DNA of 8,775 nt from JAWLBW01 sp041687475 (GTDB lineage: Bacteria > J088 > JAWLBW01): the NCBI GenBank assembly GCA_041687475.1, contig JAWLBW010000197.1:1-8775 (forward strand), given 5' to 3'. The position numbers and the translations under genes were made by a program. The notes under the pieces are model-generated. The model was given only the letters and a program-made list of their open reading frames with translations, did no database searches and was not told where the DNA came from. Of the stretch, positions 1 to 6,371 are shown in pieces. The stretch's first letter is position 1, and the number at the start of each line of letters is the position of its first letter.

Positions 1-1443
1 GTCGGGGTCGGGCGTGACCGCGCCGCCGCAGTAGGGGCAGGCTTCCAGAGGCTTCTCCGAAACCAGCTTCCGCTCGGGATCGCCCGTGGCCGGGTCTTCG
101 GACCCTGCCTGCCGGCCGCAATCGTCGCAGCTGTAGGCCGGAATGCGATGGCCCCACCACAGCTGGCGCGAGACGCACCAATCCTTGATGTTCTCCATCC
201 AGGCGTAGTAAGAGTTCTTCCACTGGTCGGGAATGATGCGGGTGTCGCCGTCGGCCACGGCCCGAATAGCGCGGCCGGCCAGCGAGTCGGCGTTTTCGGG
301 CGGTCCGACCTTGACGAACCACTGGGGCGACAGGAAGGGCTCGACCACCGTCTTGCAGCGGTAACAGTGACCGACCGCGTGCAGATGCTCTTCGACTTTC
401 TCGAGAAGGTCGCGGCTTTCAAGGGCGGCCACCAGCTTTTCACGGGCTTCGAAGCGATCGAGGCCGTCAAAAGCCGCCCGCGTGTCGGCGTCGGTCACGG
501 CCCGGCCGTCGGCCAGGGTTACCAGGCCGTTTTCGGTGAAGATGTTGATGGGCTCGAGGTTGTGACGCGCGCCCACTTCGTAGTCGTTGAAATCGTGGGC
601 GGGCGTGATTTTCACCACGCCGCTGCCGAAGTTGGCGTCGACGTACGTGTCGCCGATGATGGGAATGGCGCGGCCGGTCAGGGGCAGCACAACGTGGCGA
701 CCGATGAGCGAGCGGTAACGTTCGTCGTCGGGGTGCACGGCCACGGCCACGTCGCCCAGCATGGTCTCGGGCCGGGTGGTGGCCACGATAAGGGCGCTGC
801 CCGGATCGTCGGCGAAGGGGTAGCGTAGGTGATACAGGCGGCCCTGGCTTTCGGCGTGCTCGACTTCGATGTCGCTGAGCGCCGTCAGACAACGCGGGCA
901 CCAGTTAATGAGGCGCGTGCCCCGGTAAATGAGGCCGTCGCGGTACAGGTCGACAAAGACCTTGCGCACCGCGTTCGAGAGCCCCTCGTCCATGGTGAAG
1001 CGTTCGCGCGACCAGTCGCAGCTTGCGCCCAGGCGTTTGAGCTGCCGAATGATGGTGCCGCCGCTTTCTTCCTTCCACTGCCAGATTTTTTCGAGAAATG
1101 CTTCGCGCCCCAGGCCTTCCTTGGTGAGCCCTTCGGTCGCCAGCCGGCGCTCGACCACGTTCTGCGTGGCAATACCGGCGTGGTCGGTGCCCGGAACCCA
1201 CAGCACGTTGTCGCCGCGCATGCGGTGATAGCGAACGAGCACGTCCTGGAGGGTGTTGTTGAGCGCGTGTCCCATGTGCAGAACGCCGGTCACGTTCGGG
1301 GGCGGTATGACCAGGCTGTAGCCATCGCCCGGACGGGCGGGGTCGGCGTGGTTGACGTCGCTCTCGGCCCAGTCTCGGGCCCAGTCGCCTTCGAAACGTT
1401 CGGGTTCGTAGCTGCCGGCAAGTTCCGTGAGTTTGCGCTGCAT
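1..1443 (-). CDS. valS: Valyl-tRNA synthetase, N-terminal 481 residues (runs off left edge)
   Basis: This class I aminoacyl-tRNA synthetase charges tRNA-Val with valine in the cytoplasm. The frame is open from the ATG at 1443 to base 1 with no stop, so the gene is cut by the window edge, not broken. Visible landmarks are PPPNVTGVLHMGH with the HIGH-type signature HMGH at residues 56-59, WVPGTDHAGIATQ at 82-94, and the editing-domain motif ATTRPETMLGD from residue 221. Four cysteine pairs are present: C182/C185 (WCPRCLTALSD), C360/C363 (CYRCKT), C439/C442 and C469/C472, as expected for two zinc sites in the zinc-containing ValRS type. RQLWWGHRIPAY precedes the second site. The KMSKS loop and anticodon-binding domain must lie beyond base 1. 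The start is supported by AGGA four bases upstream and by a terminator immediately before it. Identity is near certain. Confidence 0.97.
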   Translation of the reverse strand, partial: MQRKLTELAGSYEPERFEGDWARDWAESDVNHADPARPGDGYSLVIPPPNVTGVLHMGHALNNTLQDVLVRYHRMRGDNVLWVPGTDHAGIATQNVVERRLATEGLTKEGLGREAFLEKIWQWKEESGGTIIRQLKRLGASCDWSRERFTMDEGLSNAVRKVFVDLYRDGLIYRGTRLINWCPRCLTALSDIEVEHAESQGRLYHLRYPFADDPGSALIVATTRPETMLGDVAVAVHPDDERYRSLIGRHVVLPLTGRAIPIIGDTYVDANFGSGVVKITPAHDFNDYEVGARHNLEPINIFTENGLVTLADGRAVTDADTRAAFDGLDRFEAREKLVAALESRDLLEKVEEHLHAVGHCYRCKTVVEPFLSPQWFVKVGPPENADSLAGRAIRAVADGDTRIIPDQWKNSYYAWMENIKDWCVSRQLWWGHRIPAYSCDDCGRQAGSEDPATGDPERKLVSEKPLEACPYCGGAVTPDPD

Positions 1444-1486
1444 GATTTCCTGCTGTGCGAAGGAAGGGAATCTTTCAGGATAATAC

Positions 1487-1520
1487 AAAAAGAAAACGGG
1501 GACGATGGGAACGTCCCCGT
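1487..1520 (-). terminator. Intrinsic terminator after the response regulator gene
   Basis: Read on the minus strand this is a perfect 9-bp stem, ACGGGGACG (1520-1512) with CGTCCCCGT (1504-1496), around a 7-nt loop. It is followed at once by the T-rich run TTTCTTTTT (1495-1487). It lies 31 bases after the response regulator stop and 44 bases before the valS start, so it should end the chemosensory operon and insulate valS. The plus strand shows the same stem but no T run after it, so termination is one-directional. Confidence 0.9.
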
Positions 1521-1550
1521 ATGGAGTAAATCCTTGGTTATCGGGGCCGC

Positions 1551-3572
1551 TTACGGATTCCGCAGGCGGCTTACCGTGTCGCTGAGCACGCGCTCGGCCA
1601 CCTGCGAAAGGGCTTCGCGCAGTATCTGCTCGACCAGGCGGGGAGCCTGTTCGGTAATGACCGCTTCGACCTTTTCGCGTACGATGCCTTCGATGCGCTC
1701 ACCCAGTTCCGTAAGCAGAGTCTCGCCGGCAAGAACGCTGCGAATCTGCTGGTCGACCAGGGCGGGAAGGGCATCGGCCTGGCGCTTCACAACGGCCTCC
1801 AGCTCGGTGGCCGCCTTCTGAATGGCTTCGTCGGCGTCGAAGTTCACGGTTACCGGCGCAGACGGCGCCGCCGTAACGGCCGGAGCCTGCGCCGCAACCG
1901 GTTCGTCGTCGATTTCTTCGACGGCGACGGGGGTGGCGGTATCGTGCTCGACGTAGCCGTCTTCGGTCTGGTCCGAGGCATCTTCGGCCATGACCAGGGT
2001 GTCTTCGTCGGCCGCGGCGACGTCTTCGACCGGGGCTTCTTCCTCGAATTCCGAGACGGCTGCCGGGCTGTCGTCCATGGCGGCCTGGAACCGGGCGAAG
2101 TCTTCGTCTTCGGCGGCTACGGGGGCGGCTTCGGGGGCCGTTTCTTCGGAAACAGGCTCGGGCGAAACCGGCTCGGGCAGATCGGCGTCGGCTTCGGCAA
2201 AGACATCGCCGTCGCTTTCGGCAAAGCTGTCTGCCTGGTCGCCGGCGCCGAACACGTCTTCTTCCGAAGCGGCGTCGAAGCCGTCGGCGGTGGTTTCATC
2301 CAGGCTTTCGACGGCTTCGGGTTCGCCGAGCGCGACCGGCAGGTCGTCGAATTCGTCGACGGACGCGGGTTCGGCTGCATTCTCGGTCATGTCGAGGCTG
2401 TCGGCCATGTCGGTTTCTTCGACGGCGCTCTCGTCGGCGGCGTCTTCTTCCATGGTCGCGAGGTCGCCGGCGTCGTAGTCTACCCCGGCGTCGGTTTCAT
2501 CGGCGCTCAGGAAATCGTCTGCCGCAACGGCATCGTCGGCCGAGGCGAATACGTCGTCGCTATCGACGGCTTCGGGGGTGTCGACCACTTCGTCGGCAGC
2601 GGTGGCGCCGAGGTCTTCGGGAGCTTCAGGCTCGTCGGCGACAGCCGCCGGACTCGCTTCACCCGAGCCGTCGGCCATGTAGTCGTTGAGTGAATTCATG
2701 TCCCAACCGTCGCCGGTTGCGGCATCGCCCGCGGCCGCGACGGCGGGTTCGGGCTCGGGTTCCGGAGTCGGTTCGAGTTCCTCGAAGGCGGCGGCTTCGG
2801 GTTCGGCGTCGTCAAGGGCTTCGAGTTCGGGCTCGGGCTCGGGCTCGGGTGCCGTTTCCGCCGCGGTCGCTGCGGCATCGGTATCGCCGATGTCTTCGTT
2901 GAGGTCGCCGAAGTCGAGATCGGCGTCTGCCTCGGGCGCGGCCGAAAGGCCGGCGTCGGCGTCTGCGGCCGGCGCATCGTCGTCGAGAGAAATGTCGGCG
3001 AAGCTGGTTTCTTCGGGTTCGTCGTCGCCGGCCGAAAATTCGTCGGCAGCCGCAAGGTCGGGCGATTCCATGGCGTCGAGTTCTTCGACCGGCTCAATGG
3101 CATCGAGTTCCTCAATGCTGTCGAGAGGCTCGAGTTCGGCGCCGGTATCGAGGTCGGCCACGCCGGCCGCTTCGTCGACCGCTGGAACGCTCTGGCGGGC
3201 CACGGCGGCTTCGATGAGCTCGTTTACCTTGTCGATGAGGGCCTGGCTTTCGAACGGCTTGGTAATGAAACCGTCGGCCTGCACCTTGGTGGCCATCGCT
3301 TCATCGAAGGTTTCGAAGGTACCGGTCAACAGCAACACGGGCACGTGCTGAAGGGCGGGATCACGCTTTGTCGAGTAGCAGACCTCGTAGCCGTCGCGAC
3401 CGGGCATCACCACGTCGGCGATGATGAGGTCGGGAATGACTTCGCGCGCTTTGACAAGGGCGTCGTCGCCGTTGTCGACAACGGTCAGTTCGATGTCTTC
3501 GTTGGCGAAAGTCAATCCGATGACTTTCTGAATGGTGATACTGTCGTCGGCTAGCAGAATTTTCTTCGACAT
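1551..3572 (-). CDS. Response regulator: receiver domain, long acidic linker, C-terminal helical segment
   Basis: This is a cytoplasmic signalling protein of 673 residues. Residues 1-120 form a CheY-like receiver with all canonical positions: acidic pair D9/D10, phospho-acceptor D53 in LIIADVVMPG, T83 in VLLLTGTF, and K105 in ITKPFES. Phosphorylation is therefore plausible. Residues from about 130 to 575 are low-complexity sequence dominated by Asp, Glu and Ala with some Pro, probably disordered, with two PEPEPE stretches and one Trp-containing island near residue 290. Residues from about 577 to 673 look amphipathic and helical (for example LEAVVKRQADALPALVDQQ), with no DNA-binding domain or enzymatic output that I recognise. 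GGAGGA lies four bases before the ATG, which directly follows the stop of the upstream CheW-like gene. It is the last gene of the operon. Receiver identity is certain; the output function is unknown. The tail probably acts by protein contact (inference). Confidence 0.93.
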   Translation of the reverse strand: MSKKILLADDSITIQKVIGLTFANEDIELTVVDNGDDALVKAREVIPDLIIADVVMPGRDGYEVCYSTKRDPALQHVPVLLLTGTFETFDEAMATKVQADGFITKPFESQALIDKVNELIEAAVARQSVPAVDEAAGVADLDTGAELEPLDSIEELDAIEPVEELDAMESPDLAAADEFSAGDDEPEETSFADISLDDDAPAADADAGLSAAPEADADLDFGDLNEDIGDTDAAATAAETAPEPEPEPELEALDDAEPEAAAFEELEPTPEPEPEPAVAAAGDAATGDGWDMNSLNDYMADGSGEASPAAVADEPEAPEDLGATAADEVVDTPEAVDSDDVFASADDAVAADDFLSADETDAGVDYDAGDLATMEEDAADESAVEETDMADSLDMTENAAEPASVDEFDDLPVALGEPEAVESLDETTADGFDAASEEDVFGAGDQADSFAESDGDVFAEADADLPEPVSPEPVSEETAPEAAPVAAEDEDFARFQAAMDDSPAAVSEFEEEAPVEDVAAADEDTLVMAEDASDQTEDGYVEHDTATPVAVEEIDDEPVAAQAPAVTAAPSAPVTVNFDADEAIQKAATELEAVVKRQADALPALVDQQIRSVLAGETLLTELGERIEGIVREKVEAVITEQAPRLVEQILREALSQVAERVLSDTVSRLRNP
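2826..2849. repeat. Four tandem hexamers encoding Pro-Glu repeats
   Basis: The plus strand shows TTCGGG followed by three CTCGGG units in a row. On the coding (minus) strand this gives alternating Pro-Glu codons in the acidic linker of the response regulator. A similar, less regular run lies at about 2749-2763. Hexamer gain or loss would keep the frame, so linker length could vary between strains. Confidence 0.7.
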
Positions 3573-3947
3573 TTATTCCTCCGGAAGCAGTCCGGCTACC
3601 CGGCGCTCCAACACATCAAAGTCGAACCAGCGCGCCTCGATTCCGCCGATTTCGAGGCTATCGCCGTGTTTGGCTCCCACAGGGGGAACCTGCCTGAGTC
3701 CGAGCACCTGGTTGACATGCAGGCCGCCAAGTTCGTCACTTCCGTAGTATACGACGACCACGTGGCCGGTGCCATGGAATTCGCGCGGGCGCCATACCGG
3801 CACCAGCCCATCGTCGAGGGGCAGAAGCCCGTCGAGCTCGTCAACCCGTACCGCAAAAGGCTGAAGACCGCCGTGTTCTTCGATGCGGGCAATCCGTTCA
3901 AACGGCACCAGCCATTTCTCGCCGGCTTCGACGAGCACGGCGTTCAT
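3573..3947 (-). CDS. Small divergent CheW-like protein (second of the pair)
   Basis: A 124-residue cytoplasmic protein that I read as a single, diverged CheW-like domain. The pattern is a strand pair at the N-terminus (WLVPFERIARIEE), a middle GLLPLDDGLVPVWRPREF segment where CheW normally has its RG-x-x-x-PV strand, and HVVVVYYGSDELGGLHVNQVLGLRQV, which matches the late strands and the 'v.VD.V' part of CheW. The usual Arg-Gly of the kinase/receptor contact is missing (DDGLVPV instead). An open frame extends upstream to 4205, but I place the start at 3947: it gives an ATGA overlap with the preceding CheW-like gene, has GGTGG five bases upstream, and begins where family similarity begins. The stop abuts the response regulator ATG. 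Its likely role is as an adaptor or scaffold in a chemosensory complex. The domain call rests on pattern, not a search. Confidence 0.72.
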   Translation of the reverse strand: MNAVLVEAGEKWLVPFERIARIEEHGGLQPFAVRVDELDGLLPLDDGLVPVWRPREFHGTGHVVVVYYGSDELGGLHVNQVLGLRQVPPVGAKHGDSLEIGGIEARWFDFDVLERRVAGLLPEE

Positions 3948-4345
3948 GCGGCCACCGCTTCGGGGGAAAGGCAGTAAACCAGATTTCCCTCTTGAACGAA
4001 AGCTTCGCGAACCCAGGGATACATGCGTTGCAGCATGCGGGGAATGGCCAGGAGGCGGTCGGTCGTGAAAGACGAAACGCGAGCGCCGGCAGTCATGACC
4101 TGGGCCCGATTGCACCCGACATCGACCAGCAGCAGCGAGTCTCCCGCTTGCGGCGTGTGTTCGATACCGGGAACCCTGATGCGTGAATACCGCTCGCCGC
4201 GCCATTCCAGAACGTCTTCGGCGGCAAGCTGTGCAGCCTGCGCGTCGGTGATCGTCATGATATTGGAGACGCGAGAAAGCGGCAGGCCGAACCGAAAATC
4301 TCCGATGTCGACCACCACGTATCGCTGGTCATTTACAACCGCCAT
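3944..4345 (-). CDS. CheW-like chemosensory adaptor protein (first of the pair)
   Basis: A single CheW-like domain of 133 residues from this start. CheW proteins bridge chemoreceptors and the CheA kinase. Visible features are RYVVVDIGDFRFGLPLSRV (residues 8-26), the classic 'F.LG...FALPL..V' opening, then LEWRGERYSRIRVPGI (46-61), carrying the Arg-Gly pair R49/G50, and SLLLVDVG (70-77). A C-terminal extension with YPWVREAFVQEGNLVYCLSP (109-128) follows. An in-frame ATG at 4369 would add eight residues (MFGQKLKG), but the -10 box of the best promoter overlaps it, so the transcript should begin after it. The ATG at 4345 is therefore preferred, although its AAGGG ribosome site is unusually close. 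The stop overlaps the next start (ATGA), implying translational coupling. No CheA, CheR, CheB or receptor is in view. Confidence 0.75.
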   Translation of the reverse strand: MAVVNDQRYVVVDIGDFRFGLPLSRVSNIMTITDAQAAQLAAEDVLEWRGERYSRIRVPGIEHTPQAGDSLLLVDVGCNRAQVMTAGARVSSFTTDRLLAIPRMLQRMYPWVREAFVQEGNLVYCLSPEAVAA

Positions 4346-4367
4346 ACCCTTCAGTTTTTGCCCAAAC

Positions 4368-4396
4368 ATTCTAGACTCTCGAATAGCTGAAGTCAA
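4368..4396 (-). promoter_or_regulatory. Sigma-70 promoter of the CheW-like/response regulator operon
   Basis: On the minus strand TTGACT (4396-4391) and TAGAAT (4373-4368) are separated by exactly 17 bases, five of six matches in each box. Transcription should start near 4361, leaving a leader of about 15 nt before the ATG at 4345. The -10 box shares bases with the ATG at 4369, which argues against that codon as the main start. No activator site is evident. Confidence 0.7.
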
Positions 4397-4913
4397 TATC
4401 GAGACCGCTTCGTAGGGCGGGGGCTCGTATAACGCATGGAGATAGTCAGGGCGGAATGCCCGGCTTCGGTGGTGAGGCCGGCAAACTCCGGGGGCCTTGT
4501 GGGAAGAAAAAAGGTCGACCTGCGTCGCCCCGGCAACGCCCCCCGCGCGCCTGCTTGAGACGGTAGGTAATCCACTGATGCGCCTGCTCTTCCGGCTTCT
4601 TGCGTGCCTGGTCTGCGGCTGCCGACACGAATGGTCGTGTTCGGGGTGGATGCCAGGTAGGGCCTGCACGGCGAGTAATGTCGGGGAAGGCGATCTGATG
4701 AACTGCTTCCCGAGAGCCGATCGAGGGCTTGGTGCAAGCCACGCAGGCATCACACAGACATGATGACGGCTACGTGGGCGCATACCGCCTCGTTACGTCC
4801 CGCCCGGTTCTTTCGACCGTTCGGCTACCGATTGGTAGGCCGGCGCCGACGTCGCCGCCGCCCACCGCATCGTGCACGTCGCATTTTCGCCTGCTTGAAA
4901 GGGGAACTCGAAC
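4397..4913. other. Non-coding stretch between divergent operons, with several hairpins
   Basis: I support no gene in these 517 bases. Open frames exist on both strands, but none gives a recognisable protein. Structure seen: a hairpin at 4622-4644 (CCGACACGA / TCGTGT-t-CGG, loop ATGG); a 6-bp hairpin at 4726-4740 (GGCTTG / CAAGCC); an 8-bp stem with a one-base bulge at 4822-4842; a short CGGCG/CGCCG stem at 4841-4857; a long-range inverted repeat CCTGCGT (4519-4525) / ACGCAGG (4741-4747); and an 11-base direct repeat CGCCTGCTTGA at 4548-4558 and 4888-4898. I found no match to the signature segments of RNase P RNA, tmRNA, SRP RNA or tRNA. Regulatory DNA for both operons, an unrecognised small RNA, or a decayed gene are all possible. 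Confidence 0.5.
4507..4530 (-). terminator. Weak terminator-like hairpin with T tract, possible end of an unknown RNA
   Basis: On the minus strand GGGCGAC (4530-4524) pairs with GTCGACC (4519-4513) around GCAG, with one G/A mismatch, and is followed directly by six T residues (4512-4507). No gene ends just upstream on this strand, so either an unannotated transcript stops here or the match is chance. The 3' arm also belongs to the long-range repeat with 4741-4747, so the two structures would compete. Confidence 0.35.
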
Positions 4914-4942
4914 TTGACAGCCCACGGCCACGCTGGCAGGAT
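4914..4942 (+). promoter_or_regulatory. Candidate sigma-70 promoter of the nuo operon
   Basis: A perfect -35 box TTGACA (4914-4919) is followed after exactly 17 bases by CAGGAT (4937-4942). That -10 matches consensus at only three positions, but these include the important second A and final T. Transcription would start near 4949, giving a leader of about 32 nt before the nuoA ATG. TTGTAT at 4945 resembles a -10 but is too far from the -35. Position and the perfect -35 support the call; the weak -10 limits it. Confidence 0.55.
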
Positions 4943-4980
4943 GTTGTATTCTTCTTTTTCCGGTTTTCACGGGTGTTCTC

Positions 4981-5337
4981 ATGATCAACCCCTATATCGC
5001 CGTACTCATCACGCTCGTCATTTCGGTACTCATTGCCTATCTGATGATCGGGTTGACGTCGTACCTGGGTCCCAAGTCCACCAACAAGTCGAAAGAAGAA
5101 CCGTTTGAGACGGGGTCGGTGCCGCTGACGCCGGTCAAGCGCCGCATGAACGCCAAGTTCTATCTGGTGGCCGTTCTCTTCGTCATTTTCGACGTCGAAG
5201 TGGTTATCCTTTATCCTTGGGCGGTGCGGGCGCGCGAGCTTGGTCTTGCCGGTTTTGTCGCGGTTTCGATTTTTCTCCTGATCCTCACGCTCGGTCTGGT
5301 TTACGAGTGGAAAAAAGGAGTTCTTGAATGGACATGA
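4981..5337 (+). CDS. nuoA: NADH-quinone oxidoreductase subunit A
   Basis: A 118-residue inner-membrane subunit of respiratory complex I, at the junction of the membrane and peripheral arms and near the quinone channel. Three hydrophobic helices are visible at about residues 5-30, 59-80 and 86-110. The family signature KFYLVAVLFVIFDVEVVILYPWA spans residues 59-81, including the conserved acidic pair D71 and E73. The loop after helix 1 contains KEEPFETGSVP, the typical 'YE.G' segment. Length is normal for NuoA. The ATG at 4981 has only a weak GGGTG ribosome site. It is the first gene of the operon; its stop overlaps nuoB by 10 bases. Confidence 0.97.
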   Translation: MINPYIAVLITLVISVLIAYLMIGLTSYLGPKSTNKSKEEPFETGSVPLTPVKRRMNAKFYLVAVLFVIFDVEVVILYPWAVRARELGLAGFVAVSIFLLILTLGLVYEWKKGVLEWT

Positions 5338-5849
5338 TGGAGAAGGCCGCCGATCAGGCGCCGCGTCCTTCCGAGCCTGGAAAGATCCAGCCCGGGCAGG
5401 GGCTTGCCGTTACGACGCGGCTCGATGCCGCGATTGGTTGGGCGCGAAAGTATTCGCTGTTCAACTATCCGTTCGTGACGGCCTGCTGCGGCATGGAGTT
5501 CATGGCCACCAGCGCGTCGCACTACGACACCGATCGCTTCGGCGCCGCGTTGCCGCGGTTTTCGCCGCGCCAGGCCGACCTGCTCATGGTGGTGGGCACC
5601 ATCGTTCACAAGCAGGCGCCCATTCTGCGCAAGATTTACGAACAGATGGCCGAACCCAAGTGGGTGCTTTCGTTCGGCGCATGCGCCACGTCGGGCGGCT
5701 TCTATCGTAACTATTCGGCCGTACAGGGCATCGACAATATCATTCCCGTCGATGTCTATGTTCCCGGATGTCCGCCCCGGCCCGAGACGGTTCTCGATGC
5801 CCTGCTCATGCTGCAGGAAAAGATTCAGCGTTCACCACAGAAGTTCTGA
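5328..5849 (+). CDS. nuoB: NADH-quinone oxidoreductase subunit B (cluster N2 subunit)
   Basis: A 173-residue peripheral-arm subunit of complex I that binds the [4Fe-4S] cluster N2, the last electron carrier before quinone. All four expected ligands are seen: the adjacent pair C53/C54 in TACCGMEFMA, C119 in SFGACATSGG, and C148 in VPGCPPRPE. EPKWVLSFGACA and VQGIDNIIPVDVYVPGCPP are near-consensus. The N-terminal 30 residues are variable and polar, with no export signal. AAGGAG (5315-5320) lies seven bases before the ATG at 5328, favouring it over the next Met codons at 5334 and 5337. The gene starts inside nuoA and ends three bases before nuoC. Confidence 0.98.
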   Translation: MDMMEKAADQAPRPSEPGKIQPGQGLAVTTRLDAAIGWARKYSLFNYPFVTACCGMEFMATSASHYDTDRFGAALPRFSPRQADLLMVVGTIVHKQAPILRKIYEQMAEPKWVLSFGACATSGGFYRNYSAVQGIDNIIPVDVYVPGCPPRPETVLDALLMLQEKIQRSPQKF

Positions 5850-5852
5850 GTT

Positions 5853-6371
5853 ATGGCAGATACCCTGGAAAAGCTGAAGGAACGGTTCGGCGACGATGTG
5901 TTGCTGACCCATTCGTTTCGCGGCGACGACACGGCGCTGGTACGGCGTGAGCAGCTGCTCGAGGTCGCCCGTTTCCTTCGCGACGAGCTTTCGTTCGAAA
6001 TGCTCACCGATGAAACGGCGGTCGACCTTTTGCACATGGCGCCCGACGAAACGTTCTTTCCCGCCGGCGACCGCTTCGAATACGTAGCGCACTTCTACTC
6101 GCTGTCCCGCAATCTGCGGGTGCGCATCAAAGCGCGCTGCCCCGAAAACGACCCGCGCCTGCCTTCGCTGTACTCGCTTTTCAAGACGGCGAACTTCATG
6201 GAGCGCGAAATTTACGACATGTACGGCATTGCCTTCGACGGCCATCCCGACATGCGACGCATTCTGCTGTACGACGAGTTCGAAGGCTACCCCCTGCGCA
6301 AGGACTACCCGTACGACAAGGAACAACCGCTGATTCCCATGCGAACCCGTCGAGGTGAGCCTCAGTCATGA
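5853..6371 (+). CDS. nuoC: NADH-quinone oxidoreductase subunit C (30-kDa subunit)
   Basis: A 172-residue cofactor-free subunit of the connecting module of complex I. The 30-kDa family signature is clear near residues 117-153: EREIYDMYGIAFDGHPDMRR, then ILLYDEFEGYPLRKDYP. It is a stand-alone NuoC, not the fused NuoCD found in E. coli. The start follows the nuoB stop by three bases and has no strong ribosome site, so translation is probably coupled. The end overlaps nuoD by four bases (ATGA). Length and start are ordinary for the family. Confidence 0.96.
   Translation: MADTLEKLKERFGDDVLLTHSFRGDDTALVRREQLLEVARFLRDELSFEMLTDETAVDLLHMAPDETFFPAGDRFEYVAHFYSLSRNLRVRIKARCPENDPRLPSLYSLFKTANFMEREIYDMYGIAFDGHPDMRRILLYDEFEGYPLRKDYPYDKEQPLIPMRTRRGEPQS

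Noticed and set aside
829..1821. Plus-strand 330-residue open frame across valS and the end of the response regulator
   Set aside because: It spans a terminator and two well-identified minus-strand genes and shows no recognisable domain.
1944..2693. Plus-strand 249-residue Gly/Val-rich open frame opposite the response regulator
   Set aside because: It is also an antisense shadow caused by biased codons of the minus-strand gene, whose receiver domain fixes the true frame.
2686..3351. Plus-strand 221-residue Ser/Gly/Ala-rich open frame opposite the response regulator
   Set aside because: It is the antisense image of the acidic linker (GAA/GAC/GCC codons read backwards give Ser/Ala/Gly) and has no protein-like pattern.
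3948..4205. Upstream extension of the second CheW-like frame to 4205
   Set aside because: It lies within the first CheW-like gene in another frame, and its Arg/Ser/His-rich sequence is a shadow. The ATGA-coupled start at 3947 fits better.
4446..4742. Minus-strand 98-residue frame with a plausible helical piece (EEQAHQWITYRLKQA)
   Set aside because: It has a GTG start with no clear ribosome site, a poly-Pro/Gly tail, and crosses a terminator-like hairpin. I recognise no family.
4578..4763. Plus-strand frame beginning MRLLFRLLACLVCGC, resembling a lipoprotein signal or small zinc protein
   Set aside because: After the first 20 residues nothing protein-like continues, there is no ribosome site, and the frame overlaps hairpins. 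Not supportable as a gene.
4900..4920. tRNA T-arm-like GTTCGAG on the minus strand
   Set aside because: The flanking bases do not form a T stem and no acceptor or anticodon arm can be built.
4934..4949. Sigma-54-like TGGCA...TTGTA upstream of nuoA
   Set aside because: The GG to GC spacing is off by one and the downstream GC is GT; the overlapping sigma-70 element is better.
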